A DNA stretch of 64,000 nt from Paraburkholderia phenazinium. Lineage in GTDB: Bacteria; Pseudomonadota; Gammaproteobacteria; Burkholderiales; Burkholderiaceae. The notes beneath the pieces were generated by a model that saw only the letters and a program-made list of their open reading frames with translations, made no database searches and was not told the origin of the DNA. Positions 1 to 8,792 of the stretch are shown piece by piece. The stretch is from NCBI RefSeq assembly GCF_900141745.1, contig NZ_FSRM01000002.1:868001-932000 (forward strand), written 5' to 3'. Position numbers and translations under genes: made by a program. Each line of letters opens with the position of its first letter. Position 1 is the stretch's first letter.

Positions 1-1
1 G

Positions 2-274
2 TTAACCTGGCGGCTACTGCACGCCATCGAGGCGGAAGCGCTCGCTGACCTTGGTTTCGCCGGCCGGCACGACGCGCTGATGCTTGGGTTGTTCCAGCGT
101 CCTTCTGCGCTTCCTTATCCGGAAACTGACGAGCCTGTGGATTTCGGCGCGTCGAACGCTTTGCCAGCCGTGTTCGCGTTTGCGGTATGTGTATATGAAG
201 AGGCCCATCGCAGGGCCGCGCAAGCGGCGCCCACTCGCGGCACGCCTCGCCGCGCGCGGGCGTGGGGTGGGTGA
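2..274 (+). CDS. C-terminal part of an unidentified protein, cut by the window edge
   Basis: An open frame runs in from the left edge and stops at the TGA at 272-274, giving about 90 residues. Third positions are mostly G or C, as in the real genes here. The visible part contains helix-like text (HAIEAEALADLGF, then RHDALMLGLFQRPSALPYPE) and ends in a basic tail rich in Arg and Ala. I do not recognise a family. It lies just upstream of, and on the same strand as, the recombinase-fold gene, about 108 bases away. The opposite strand is also open across this stretch but reads as a very Arg-rich shadow. Confidence 0.45.
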   Translation, partial: LTWRLLHAIEAEALADLGFAGRHDALMLGLFQRPSALPYPETDEPVDFGASNALPAVFAFAVCVYEEAHRRAAQAAPTRGTPRRARAWGG

Positions 275-382
275 GTCCCAAGGATCGGGTGGGTCTGCCC
301 TGGTTTGATCTGTTAGATAGGTTTGTTCTCGGTCTGGAGTAGACTGACCTACAATGATACGCAACTAACAGTAGATCATTTC

Positions 383-1444
383 ATGGCCGCTCCCCACTCG
401 CCCGGCTCCGCCGACCGAGACATCCCAGCTACCGATCTCTTCGACCAGGAACGCGAAGACTGGCGTCGCGATCCGCGCATCGCCTTCGACGCATGGCTCG
501 CCAAACAGCACTTTCGTCGATCTTCGGCCGAGGTGTACCAGGCACAGTGGGGACTCTTTCTTGACTGGCTAAAAGTTAGGCATGCCAATCTGATCACCGT
601 CGACGGAAAAACCATTGCCGACTTTGTTGCCGGACTGGCAATCCGAAAACCGCAGCGTGTACGGTATTTACGTTTGATCGAACGGGTGCTCGACCACGTT
701 CGTGAGATCGAATCCGCGTCAACGAACCCCGCGCGATTTATCGCGCAGGACGGCGAGGCCGCCTGGCGCAATGCACGCGACAACGAGCCCACGGGTTTTC
801 TCACTACCCACGAGCGAGCACTACTGATCGCACATCTGTTCTCGCCGGTGACCGACCTCACTGCGGCTCAGCGTTGGAGGGAACGTCGCGATCGGGCGTT
901 GATTGCTGTGTTCCTTGGTGGAGGATTGAAAACAGGTGAAGCTCGAACGCTTACGGTTAGTTGCGTTGTAGCGGGGTCGCCTTGGGTCATAGTCGAGTCA
1001 CCCAATCCAATGATGACCCGGCGCACACGGTTATCGCCATTTGCCATCGCTGCGCTCGACGCATGGCTCGCGGAGCGGCGCCTGTGTGAACTCGCCGGCA
1101 ATCTCGTATTTCCGGCGTCTCCTTCTGGACGGCCAATGCACAAGGCAACGATGCTGCGTTCTATCGATGCATTGATCGACGCTGCTGGCTTCGCCGAGTC
1201 GCGCGAATCGCGGGCAAGTCCGCAGACCTTACGCAATACCTTCGCCGCCGATCTGTTTGAGACGGGCGTCGCGCCGGATCTGGTGGGTGAGTGGCTAGGA
1301 TTCATGCAGCCGGTTTCTGCGGCTCGACTCCACCGGGCATGGAAGGCATGGTCGGATCAGCAGAAAATTCCGACCTGCGACGAGGCAGATTCCACCGGGC
1401 CCTCTGGAAGGACAAGTCCGCGTGGCGGGCCTTCGACTGGTTAA
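383..1444 (+). CDS. Tyrosine-recombinase-fold protein lacking catalytic residues
   Basis: A protein of 353 residues with the two-part layout of phage-integrase family recombinases: an N-terminal SAM-like DNA-binding part (about 30-125) and a C-terminal catalytic-fold part (about 135-325). The family landmarks can be aligned but are substituted. Lys183 sits at the first Arg (GLKTGEARTL), Gln281 at the His before the conserved Arg284 (SPQTLRNTF), Phe307 replaces the His of LGH, and His317 falls where the nucleophilic Tyr belongs. No Tyr occurs anywhere after residue 110, so strand cleavage by the usual mechanism looks impossible. The first ATG (383) is chosen over an upstream TTG at 323. The gene sits beside kfrA and the iteron origin, so a replicon-maintenance or DNA-binding role is more likely than prophage integration. 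Confidence 0.75.
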   Translation: MAAPHSPGSADRDIPATDLFDQEREDWRRDPRIAFDAWLAKQHFRRSSAEVYQAQWGLFLDWLKVRHANLITVDGKTIADFVAGLAIRKPQRVRYLRLIERVLDHVREIESASTNPARFIAQDGEAAWRNARDNEPTGFLTTHERALLIAHLFSPVTDLTAAQRWRERRDRALIAVFLGGGLKTGEARTLTVSCVVAGSPWVIVESPNPMMTRRTRLSPFAIAALDAWLAERRLCELAGNLVFPASPSGRPMHKATMLRSIDALIDAAGFAESRESRASPQTLRNTFAADLFETGVAPDLVGEWLGFMQPVSAARLHRAWKAWSDQQKIPTCDEADSTGPSGRTSPRGGPSTG

Positions 1445-1542
1445 CAGTGTGAAAATCAGCCCGGAAAGGCTCACCTTTCCGGTCCCGAATTACCTCACCT
1501 TTCGCCGGATGCCGAGATGACCACGAGGTGAAGTGAGTGTGG

Positions 1543-2748
1543 TTACGCTACGGAACTCACCGGCCTAACGGCCAAAAACCGCGTGACGGCCTCGAGCCGT
1601 GAATGTCCGAGCCCTGACGAGTGCTCACACTCGGGACACTGAAGTTCGAACCGGTGATCGACTTCAGAGAGCTCGGGTTCACCTTCCTCGCATTTTGGAC
1701 AACGCAACGGAAGCGTGACATGACCGTCGGCAACCGTGCCGATCGTCGCGAGGTCATCGGCACTCAAGCGGCCGGTATTGGCAAGCGTGCACAACAGGGC
1801 GGCGACTTCCGGATCTACGCCTTGCTGCGCGCGTAGCAGCGCAATTTCACCTGTTAGTGCATCGAGCTCGTCGGACTGTTCGCGCAGTTGAGCGTCCAGC
1901 CGGTCGCCTCGCGCTTTTGCCGCAGCGATTTGCTGAATGAACTCGAATTCTTTCCGGCTGGCATCGCGAACGCCGGACTGATAGGTCGCCGCCATGCTTC
2001 GTAACGAATCGAGCTCAACAAGCATGGGCTTGACGCGGCGCTCGGCCTCGGCCACGGCGTCCTTGATCTGTTGCGCGTAATGCTCGGTGCTTTGACGCAG
2101 TTCGTTATGCAATGTATCGATGCGGTCGCGCAGCGCGGCGTTGGTGGACTGCTCCGTTTCGAGACGTTTGCGGAGAGCCTCGTTTTCGGCGTCGAGACGC
2201 CGGACGCTTGCCTGCAAACTGTCCTGATGAACACTGCCGTGGGTATTGGCTGTGGCCAGCTCCGCTTCGAGCATCCGAACCCGTTCCCAGGCGGCATCAG
2301 CACGTGCGTCACTTCGACGAATCGCATCTTCCGATGCCTGCCGGCGAATCTCAGCTTCTCTCGTTTCGCGTTCCGCGGCGGCGATCTGTGCCTGGATGTC
2401 CTCGCGTTCGCCGTCGAGGGTCGAGCGCGCGTGTTCGATGGCTTCCTCGAATAACGCTCCGAGTAATTCACCCGCGCGATCTTCAAGTGCTTTCGGGATA
2501 GTTCCAGCACCGATTCGAACACGGGATGCACCGCGAATCCGTTCCCAGAAGCTATCAATGTCTTTGGGGATATCGCTGGCACTTCCGGTTTGGGTCAGAT
2601 CTCGGACCGCTGCCATGGACGGCCGAATGCCCAGATCAAAAAACAGACGCTTGCAGGCATGAAGCGATAATTCTTGCCGGCGTGCGCCGCTCTCACGCAT
2701 CGATTCCAGCTCCCGGCGGATCGCCTGACGCTCTTCGTCCAGATTCAT
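1543..2748 (-). CDS. kfrA: KfrA-like DNA-binding coiled-coil protein
   Basis: A protein of 401 residues. Residues 25-100 resemble the KfrA N-terminal DNA-binding domain (LSLHACKRLFFDLGIRPSMAAVRDL), and about 100-330 is a long Glu/Arg/Ala-rich segment with heptad character, a predicted coiled coil. The C-terminus carries two CxxC pairs (Cys350/353 and Cys371/374) spaced like a zinc ribbon. Plasmid KfrA proteins are autorepressors that bind an operator in their own promoter and can form filaments supporting plasmid stability. The gene borders the iteron origin and is transcribed away from it; a perfect palindrome lies in its promoter at 2794-2807. The zinc-ribbon tail is not something I associate with classical KfrA. 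Confidence 0.8.
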   Translation of the reverse strand: MNLDEERQAIRRELESMRESGARRQELSLHACKRLFFDLGIRPSMAAVRDLTQTGSASDIPKDIDSFWERIRGASRVRIGAGTIPKALEDRAGELLGALFEEAIEHARSTLDGEREDIQAQIAAAERETREAEIRRQASEDAIRRSDARADAAWERVRMLEAELATANTHGSVHQDSLQASVRRLDAENEALRKRLETEQSTNAALRDRIDTLHNELRQSTEHYAQQIKDAVAEAERRVKPMLVELDSLRSMAATYQSGVRDASRKEFEFIQQIAAAKARGDRLDAQLREQSDELDALTGEIALLRAQQGVDPEVAALLCTLANTGRLSADDLATIGTVADGHVTLPLRCPKCEEGEPELSEVDHRFELQCPECEHSSGLGHSRLEAVTRFLAVRPVSSVA

Positions 2749-2778
2749 TTACACCTCGAGGTTGCCCGATTTCGATAA

Positions 2779-2809
2779 ATCATAACAATTTACGTAGCAT
2801 TTGCTACAA
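2779..2809 (-). promoter_or_regulatory. Candidate kfrA promoter with operator palindrome
   Basis: On the minus strand a -35-like TTGTAG (2804-2809) and a -10-like TATGAT (2779-2784) are 19 bases apart. A perfect 6+2+6 palindrome, GTAGCA-TT-TGCTAC, occupies 2794-2807, covering the -35 edge and part of the spacer. It is 46 bases upstream of the kfrA start. KfrA proteins repress themselves, so this is the natural candidate operator; that link is inferred. Confidence 0.45.
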
Positions 2810-4784
2810 GTTTATCGGGGTGCGATGCATTCTTGCTGATCGGTGACTGATTTGGTGGAAGTGAACGCTGCGGTAGTTGCGTTGGGTGGAATTTCCGTGA
2901 AACAAAACTAAGAATAGCCAATAACCCATTGGATAGAAAAGAGTTTTTTACCTTTTCAGTCGTGCAGAGACTGTTTCACGAAGCGGAATGCGGGGCGGGT
3001 GTGGGATTCCGGTTTGTCCGAAGGACGCGCGGGGTGGAAATTCTTGAGAGTAATAAAAGTAAACACCCTTGAACCCTTATTAAAAACGTTAACGCCACGG
3101 CAGAGCCTTACCAGGCAAGGGTTTGCGGGCAGTCAGGTGAATCTTTACGGGAGACTGGGTGAGGAGTTGCGGGATGGGCGGGTGATGGGGTTCAGGGACC
3201 GGGGTGAGGACCTGCGGGACAGTGAGTGAGCGGCTTCAGGAGACGCTTACAAGACGGCATCTAATGATAGGTGAGGTTTTGCGGGACCTGGCGGGCCGTG
3301 CAGGCCCACTGGACGTAAAAATGATCTCACAGACTCGAGATCGGTGCGGTGAGCGCTTTCGGGAGGGCTTTTTGTCCCTCTTTTTGGCGCAGATTTGGGG
3401 TGTCGGAAGCCCTCGGTGAGACAACGCAGGAGAAAACGCGTACCCAAGGTGAGGCTTTTCGGGGAATCGCCCGCTTTTATGCCCGAATTTTGTGCACTGA
3501 TTACCCTAAGGTGAGGGTTTGCGGGAGCTACTCCATATTTTTAAGCCCTTGAGGTGCCGAAAGAACCAGGCGAGAGACTTCGAGGTGCCAAGGTGAGCCT
3601 ATACGGGAGGCTGCCAAGGGGAGCTAGATGATGATCGGAAAACTCACCGCCAAGCCATAAGGTGAGTGTTTTCGGGATTCATCCGGATGCGAAAAATCCC
3701 TCCAGGTGAGGTTTTTCGGGAGGAAGTTTGTGGTTACTTCTGTGGAAAAGCCTACACAGCTTGATTGGTGAAGAAGGATCGCACGGCCTTGGTTCGTCGA
3801 TGGTGAGGTTTTACGGGAGAGTGCTGCGATGCAGGAATCTGATAACGGTTGTTCGGACAGAACCGTTAAGGTGAGGTTTTGCGGGACCTGATTATTTCAA
3901 GCGTTACTCGACGTAGTTTCTGTAACTATATGAAAATGCTACATTTTTCCCCGATATCGAGGATGGGTGAGACTTTTCGGGAGCCTGAAACGGTGCTGGT
4001 GCATGCTAGCCCTCGAGCGGAAGGCAAAGTGTGATTAAGCTCAAAGGTGAGGATTTTCGGGAGTGCTTCGGTGGCCTGCTCGTATGTGATTTGCTGTGAG
4101 CCGAGTGTTTTCGCGGGTTCACGAGAGGTCTAAGGTGAGGGTTTTCGGGGGCGGTTGGAAAAGGATTACGTCCGCAGAGGGATCGCCGTTCTGTTCGTAA
4201 GAGCGGCGACCCCGTCTGCATCTGGCGGGATGGCGTTGGATGCTGCTTCGATCCGGCCAGCAGCGGGCTTCGGTGCGATCGAGCGTCCTTCCTGTCCTGC
4301 TTAAAGTGCCGGGGAGCGCGCCGTCTATGCAAGGCCGGATGGCGGCCTTGGCGCCGCTCTCAGGTCTTTCCGTGGACGGGCGCGTGCGGGAGTGCTTAAT
4401 ATGGCCGCCCGGTTATGGTGCGCTTGCCACGATGTGAGCACTTCACCCTCGACCCCTCTTCCGGCGGGATGAAAACCTGGGACCAGGCGACCCCCAGGAG
4501 TGCGAATCAAGTCGTGAATTTACGACTTTTTTTATGGTGAGCCGATACGGGAGCGAAACCCTCCCTTTCGCAACGCACCATGGAACAGGGGGTTTTTGCC
4601 TGGCCCGCGACGAGCAACGAACCCCGCGACCTGGCCTTAAACAGTAGAGGTGAGAGTTTTCAGGAGTGAATCGAGGTGAGTCGCGATCCGTAAACTCACT
4701 TCACCGGGAATGGTGAGATGGCCCCTATAGACGTGCTTCACCACAGCCGGTATGCTTCCGCCAAATCCCTCCTCGACCCGACGC
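2810..4784. other. Candidate replication origin of the secondary chromosome
   Basis: About 2 kb without a credible gene between kfrA and repA. The left part (2,880-3,080) is noticeably A+T-rich and could unwind easily. The remainder holds about 20 copies of an iteron (listed separately), and an inverted repeat AACGGTT/AACCGTT (3844-3850 and 3861-3867) lies directly before one of them. No clear run of DnaA boxes was found here. Several short open frames exist but none has a ribosome-binding site or recognisable content. Iterons next to a Rep_3 initiator are the standard arrangement for plasmid-like replicons, so this is the likely start of replication. Confidence 0.75.
3136..4665. repeat. Iteron array, about 20 direct repeats of 17 bp
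   Basis: The consensus is GGTGAGGNTTTNCGGGA, always in the same orientation. Good or moderate copies begin at 3136, 3158, 3203, 3270, 3348, 3448, 3510, 3592, 3661, 3705, 3802, 3870, 3966, 4046, 4134, 4536 and 4649. Weaker copies are at 3181, 3226, 3415 and 3569, and a partial one is near 4675. Spacing is irregular (about 20 to 100 bases), with a gap of nearly 400 bases between the copies at 4134 and 4536. The repeats are presumed RepA-binding sites; the copies closest to repA (4536, 4649) could also mediate autorepression. Confidence 0.88.
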
Positions 4785-6137
4785 ATGGCCACGACGAAGC
4801 GCGCGAAGAAGACTGATGTGGTGAGCCCGAGCTCAGCCGAATTGCGCAAAGCCGTCGAGGCGATCGCGATTCAGCCCAAGAGCGGGAAGATCACCCTCCT
4901 CACCCGAAAGCTGTTCAACGTTCTGCTTGCTGTCGCCCAGCAGGCAGACGAGTCCGGCGACACCTACCGCGCTTTGCTTTCGGACATTGTCGCCAACTCG
5001 GCATTCGACTCGAACGATACCGCGCTGGTCAAAGAACACCTGCGGCGGATGGTGTCGGTGCAGGTGGAATGGAGCACCGGCACGTCTAGCCAGAAGCCCG
5101 GCCGCAAATGGGGCATCTCGACGCTAATCGCAGACGCGGAAATTCTCGAGGATCCGACTACCCGGCGCGTATGGGTGGAATTCTCGTTCGCACCTAAGAT
5201 CAAGAAAAAGCTGCTCGACCCTGTCCAGTACGCGCGGTTGAGTCTGCAGTTCCAAAGCCAATTGCGAAGTAGCGCGGGCTTGGCGCTATATGAGATCTGC
5301 GTGCGCTATCTGACCAATCCGAGTCACCTCACGATGCGCGAGTCGTGGGAATGGTGGCGCCCAATTCTCTCCGGCACGCCCGACACCGAAGCGGGAGACG
5401 AGGCAAAGCGCGAGTACAAGTACTTCAAGCGCGACTACCTGCGGCCAGCTATTGCCGAAGTCAACGCGGTCACCAACATCTTTGTCGAGCTGATCGAACA
5501 TCGGGAAGGCCGTCGCGTCGCCGAGATCCAGTTCCGCGTGACGGAGCGTAAGCAGCCGATGCTGGCGCTCGACGAACATCCGAACGTCTTCGACAGCACG
5601 CTCGTCGACCGCATGGTCAAGATCGGAATTCCGCTCAAGGAAGCCCAGACGCTTTACGCGGATAGCGAGGAAAACCGGATTCGCGCCGCGTTGCAGATGA
5701 CGGAACAGCGCATGCGCAGTACCTCGCTGCCACCGGTACGCAGCGCGCCGGCGCTTTTCAAGGATGCATTGAAGAAAGGCTATGCGCCGCCAGTCGAATC
5801 ACTGGTGTCGGGCAGCGCCGGCAAGGCGGCGGTGGCAGCGCCGGCGGACGATCTCAAGGCGCGCCTGCTTGGCGAATACTCGGGTTATCGTCGCAAGGAA
5901 GCGCGGGCGCTCTACGATGAACAGGGTGAAAACGAGCGGGAAATTGCGCGCCGGTCGTTCGAGGACGACGAGTTGCCGGGTCTTGGTTCGCACATGCGCG
6001 ACGACTGGCGCCGTCGCGGACTCGACTCGAAGATTGTTGAAACCGCGTTCTTCGACTGGCTGGCCCGCAAGACCTGGGGTGAGCCAACCGATGGCGACCT
6101 GCTTGCTTTCACCTTGAGCCAGTCCCGCGCCGCGTGA
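4785..6137 (+). CDS. repA: Replication initiator RepA (Rep_3 superfamily)
   Basis: An initiator protein of 450 residues expected to bind the upstream iterons and open the origin. The first 260 residues match the Rep_3 (RepB/Pi-type) winged-helix pattern: ITLLTRKLFNVLLAVAQ near residue 36, LSLQFQSQLRSSAGLALYEICVRY in the middle, and a WWRPILSG...YKYFKRDYLRPAI segment. The C-terminal 180 residues are charged and less typical. The ATG at 4785 (MATTKRAKK) is preferred because the protein then begins with a basic stretch typical of this kind of protein. An in-frame ATG at 4752 would add 11 residues, and neither start has a good ribosome-binding site. It faces the convergent parB gene 55 bases beyond its stop. 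Confidence 0.9.
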   Translation: MATTKRAKKTDVVSPSSAELRKAVEAIAIQPKSGKITLLTRKLFNVLLAVAQQADESGDTYRALLSDIVANSAFDSNDTALVKEHLRRMVSVQVEWSTGTSSQKPGRKWGISTLIADAEILEDPTTRRVWVEFSFAPKIKKKLLDPVQYARLSLQFQSQLRSSAGLALYEICVRYLTNPSHLTMRESWEWWRPILSGTPDTEAGDEAKREYKYFKRDYLRPAIAEVNAVTNIFVELIEHREGRRVAEIQFRVTERKQPMLALDEHPNVFDSTLVDRMVKIGIPLKEAQTLYADSEENRIRAALQMTEQRMRSTSLPPVRSAPALFKDALKKGYAPPVESLVSGSAGKAAVAAPADDLKARLLGEYSGYRRKEARALYDEQGENEREIARRSFEDDELPGLGSHMRDDWRRRGLDSKIVETAFFDWLARKTWGEPTDGDLLAFTLSQSRAA

Positions 6138-6192
6138 AGCTTCCTAGCTGCTAATTGCCAGTGCGGCGTCGTTGCGACGCCGCACCAACAGG

Positions 6193-7254
6193 TTACTTCG
6201 GCAGCAACATCTGCTCGATCTGCCTGAGGATGTCGTCGCGCTTTTCCTTTGACAGACCCTTCAGTCGGAGTTCGATACGGTCGTCTCCATACGACTTCAG
6301 ATCTCCCACCGACACGCCATCCAGCTTGATCTCAAGACGCTGCGCGTAGCGTTGTCGTCCCGCCGGTTTGGTGTTTTCCTGCGCGCTGGCCCGCCCTTTA
6401 ACGATGTCGGCAACCTGGCGCGTGCTCAGATCATCAGAGAGGATCTTGTTGATCAGACGCAACGTGGCGTCCGAGCCGCGAGCGCCGTGGTATCGGCCAA
6501 CCTGATAGGCCATGTTCGACCCGAAGCGATCCGTTCTTGCGACCATCTCCTGCATCACTACCTCTGGCAACTTGGCAATGGACAAGGCCACTGCGACAGT
6601 CGACTCATCCAGTCCCAGATGCTCGGCCAGTTCCTTCTGACTCTGGAAGTACTTTTCGTCCAGAAAACGCTTCCAGACGACCGCGTTGTCGAACACTGTC
6701 TGCGAGTCGCGCTGAACGTTGAGATCGTAGCCGAGCTTGTAGCTCTCGAGACCGATCGGCAGATCGATGACGATTGCCTTCACCGACTCCTTGTTGGCTT
6801 CCTTGAGCGCACGCACCCGTCGTCCGCCATCGCTCACGAAATACGTGCCCGGGTTGTCGTAGTCGGGGATCACGTGGATCGCCTGCTGCTGGCCCTGCTT
6901 TGCCAGATTGACAGCCAACTCGGCGATCGATGTCTTCAGATAAAAGTGGCGCGGATTGAACGGACTGGGCTTGATCGCCTTCAACGCGATCTCAATCACC
7001 TGCCCGGGACGATATCCATTCTCGACGCGCCACGCACGGTACGCGGCAGATTCATTCAGCGTTTCCGCCAATTCGGCTTCGGTAGCGGGCGGTGCGGAGA
7101 CAGGCTGACTCGATCGGCCCGCGATGTTGCTCACCTTCGGAGCATTTTGCACCAGGCCATCAATGGCGTTGAGGCGGTCGAGGGCAGTCCGCTTCTCGCT
7201 GGTCGTCGTGTCCGGACGTGCTTGAAAGCCTTTGGCGAATTGGGAGGGTTTCAT
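6193..7254 (-). CDS. parB: Chromosome-partition protein ParB
   Basis: A centromere-binding protein of 353 residues. The N-terminal ParB/Spo0J nuclease-like domain carries the box DGGRRVRA (Gly143-Arg146) used for CTP binding and spreading. It is followed by a helix-turn-helix segment around 205-225 (QKELAEHLGLDESTVAVALSIAKLP) and a C-terminal dimerisation region. It lies 24 bases downstream of parA on the same strand. Its ribosome-binding site (AAGGA, on the minus strand) overlaps the end of a parS-like palindrome in that gap, which suggests autoregulation by ParB binding. It should load onto parS and stimulate ParA ATPase for segregation. Confidence 0.95.
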   Translation of the reverse strand: MKPSQFAKGFQARPDTTTSEKRTALDRLNAIDGLVQNAPKVSNIAGRSSQPVSAPPATEAELAETLNESAAYRAWRVENGYRPGQVIEIALKAIKPSPFNPRHFYLKTSIAELAVNLAKQGQQQAIHVIPDYDNPGTYFVSDGGRRVRALKEANKESVKAIVIDLPIGLESYKLGYDLNVQRDSQTVFDNAVVWKRFLDEKYFQSQKELAEHLGLDESTVAVALSIAKLPEVVMQEMVARTDRFGSNMAYQVGRYHGARGSDATLRLINKILSDDLSTRQVADIVKGRASAQENTKPAGRQRYAQRLEIKLDGVSVGDLKSYGDDRIELRLKGLSKEKRDDILRQIEQMLLPK

Positions 7255-7263
7255 TCAGTGTCC

Positions 7264-7277
7264 TTTATGCGCATAAA
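7264..7277. promoter_or_regulatory. parS-like site in the parA-parB gap
   Basis: A perfect 14-bp palindrome TTTATGCGCATAAA lying entirely inside the 24-bp gap between parA and parB. It resembles the chromosome-2 centromere sequence described for Burkholderia cenocepacia (from memory). Its end merges with the parB ribosome-binding site. Confidence 0.8.
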
Positions 7278-7278
7278 T

Positions 7279-7941
7279 TCAGGGGAGCAGGGCGGCGATC
7301 TCGTCGGCGAACGCACGTACTTCGGCGGCCGCGAGCTTGGCGCCGCGGTCATTCATCTGCAGCACAGTCTGCCCGAGCGCCATGGCCTGCTTATAGGCTT
7401 CGCGGGTAGGAATCTGGGTCTTGAGCAGCGGAAAACCTAGTTCTTCCAGCGCACGCTTGAGTTCGCGGGTCAGCATCCGCTTCTCTTCGGTCTTGTTGAG
7501 CAGAAAGACAGCGCGCAGGTCTTCGTTCATTGACTGGGCTTGCTGAATCAGCTTGACCAGTCCCACGCTCGACCAATAATCGGCCGGGGACGAAGAGGTC
7601 GGGATGATGGCTACGGTAGCGGCGAGCAGGACGACGCCGGAGACTTTCTCGGTGATGGATGGCGGGCAGTCTACGACGATGATGTCATAGTCGCCGACGA
7701 ACTTCTTGATCTCGCGGTGGATCTGGCCACCGAACTCGGAGAGATTGACGACCGGAAAAGGGATGCCCGATTCGCTGTCCGATGATGCGCTCGTCCAGTG
7801 GACCAGAGTGTTTTGCCCGTCAGCGTCGACGACGAGGACCCGCTTACCTTTCTCATGGAACGCAGCGCCGAGGTGCATCGCGATTGTGCTTTTCCCGACT
7901 CCACCCTTCTGTTGAGTTACCGCGATGATTTCTGCTGCCAA
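7279..7941 (-). CDS. parA: Partition ATPase ParA
   Basis: A ParA/MinD-type ATPase of 220 residues, short like type Ib partition ATPases and without an N-terminal operator-binding domain. The deviant Walker A box is KGGVGKST (12-19), followed by VDADGQ near 40 and the Walker B-like IIVVDCPPS. The likely start is a TTG at 7941, since no ATG precedes the Walker box; it has a ribosome-binding site AGAGG six bases upstream. The weak start codon may keep ParA low. It is the first gene of a parA-parB operon. Confidence 0.95.
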   Translation of the reverse strand: MAAEIIAVTQQKGGVGKSTIAMHLGAAFHEKGKRVLVVDADGQNTLVHWTSASSDSESGIPFPVVNLSEFGGQIHREIKKFVGDYDIIVVDCPPSITEKVSGVVLLAATVAIIPTSSSPADYWSSVGLVKLIQQAQSMNEDLRAVFLLNKTEEKRMLTRELKRALEELGFPLLKTQIPTREAYKQAMALGQTVLQMNDRGAKLAAAEVRAFADEIAALLP

Positions 7942-8043
7942 TCTTCACCTCTCTTTTTAGACGCTGATGGATTTTACCTTGATGAATTTGTATTTCAATC
8001 TGTTTTGTCGTTAACGTGCGACGCGTTAGCCATTCGGCCAAGG

Positions 8044-8057
8044 TTTATGCGCATAAA
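8044..8057. promoter_or_regulatory. parS-like site upstream of parA
   Basis: A second perfect copy of TTTATGCGCATAAA, with G on both sides, about 100 bases upstream of parA. Beyond the core, further symmetry is visible (GGCC on both flanks). Its position would allow both centromere function and control of the parAB promoter. Confidence 0.8.
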
Positions 8058-8360
8058 GAGGCCGGTTGGTTGGCGAGTGGGTGGTGGCAGCGAGTCGCAA
8101 CAGGAATAGGACGGATAGTTGCGAGGTCCGTTTGCGTGAATATGACGTTGTGCTGTGGCGGTTACGTGGCGGTGATTGGGGAAGTCGTGTGGGGCCGTGT
8201 CCTGACCCAGCCCGATCAATATCGGGAACGATTGGAGGCGCTGGCGAATGACTGCCTCCGCGCTCGGTGATATCTGGGAGCAGATTGCTATGACTTAGCG
8301 GCTGGCTTGGGCCTACTGCTCCTTGCCGGTGGGGAGGAGGTGATCGCGCAGGGCACGGAC

Positions 8361-8374
8361 CTTATGCGCATAAA
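8361..8374. promoter_or_regulatory. parS-like site, third copy
   Basis: CTTATGCGCATAAA, one mismatch from the core of the other two, followed by C. It lies in a gene-free stretch about 420 bases upstream of parA, which suggests a clustered centromere rather than a promoter element. Confidence 0.72.
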
Positions 8375-8792
8375 CGCGATCCACCGCAGCCGGCTACGAG
8401 AATCTGGGGGCTGCCGTCGCAGATGTACATCGCCCAGCGGACGTAAGGTGCTCCCTGCCTCGTTCGACCATTGCTCGGGCAGTACACCTCTCACTTTCAA
8501 TGTCACCGTCCCGGCTACGTAACATCGCGGCTTTACCACCCGCGAGCCCTTCCACGGGGCGCATTCCCGACACCTCACCCATAAGCGGCCCAGAGCCCAA
8601 CCAACATCGCACGACGGCCACTAAGCTAGCCACCAACATTTCGCAAAAAACCGTATAAACAAAACTTCGCGATTGAATCTACACCTACCCCGGCAGCCAA
8701 CCCCACCCATCCACAGCCTTAATTTCACCTCACAATCAACGCTAAAATCGCCACCGCTCTCCAGCCAGCCCGCATCCAACCAAAACACCACC
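8375..8792. other. Gene-free stretch
   Basis: Between the last parS-like site and the arsC-like gene I see only short open frames without ribosome-binding sites, and no clear repeat or RNA gene. The part from about 8,640 is richer in A and C than the surroundings and probably holds the promoter of the next gene. Confidence 0.4.

Noticed and set aside
383..1444. Integrase as a sign of a prophage or genomic island edge
   Set aside because: No phage genes, tRNA or attachment repeats are seen, and the catalytic residues are missing.
3136..4665. Possible CRISPR array because of many short direct repeats
   Set aside because: Repeats are 17 bp, degenerate and irregularly spaced, with no cas genes; the neighbouring Rep_3 gene makes iterons the better reading.
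8394..8639. Minus-strand open frame of 81 codons near the third parS-like site
   Set aside because: Weak start and composition unlike neighbouring genes; no recognisable domain.
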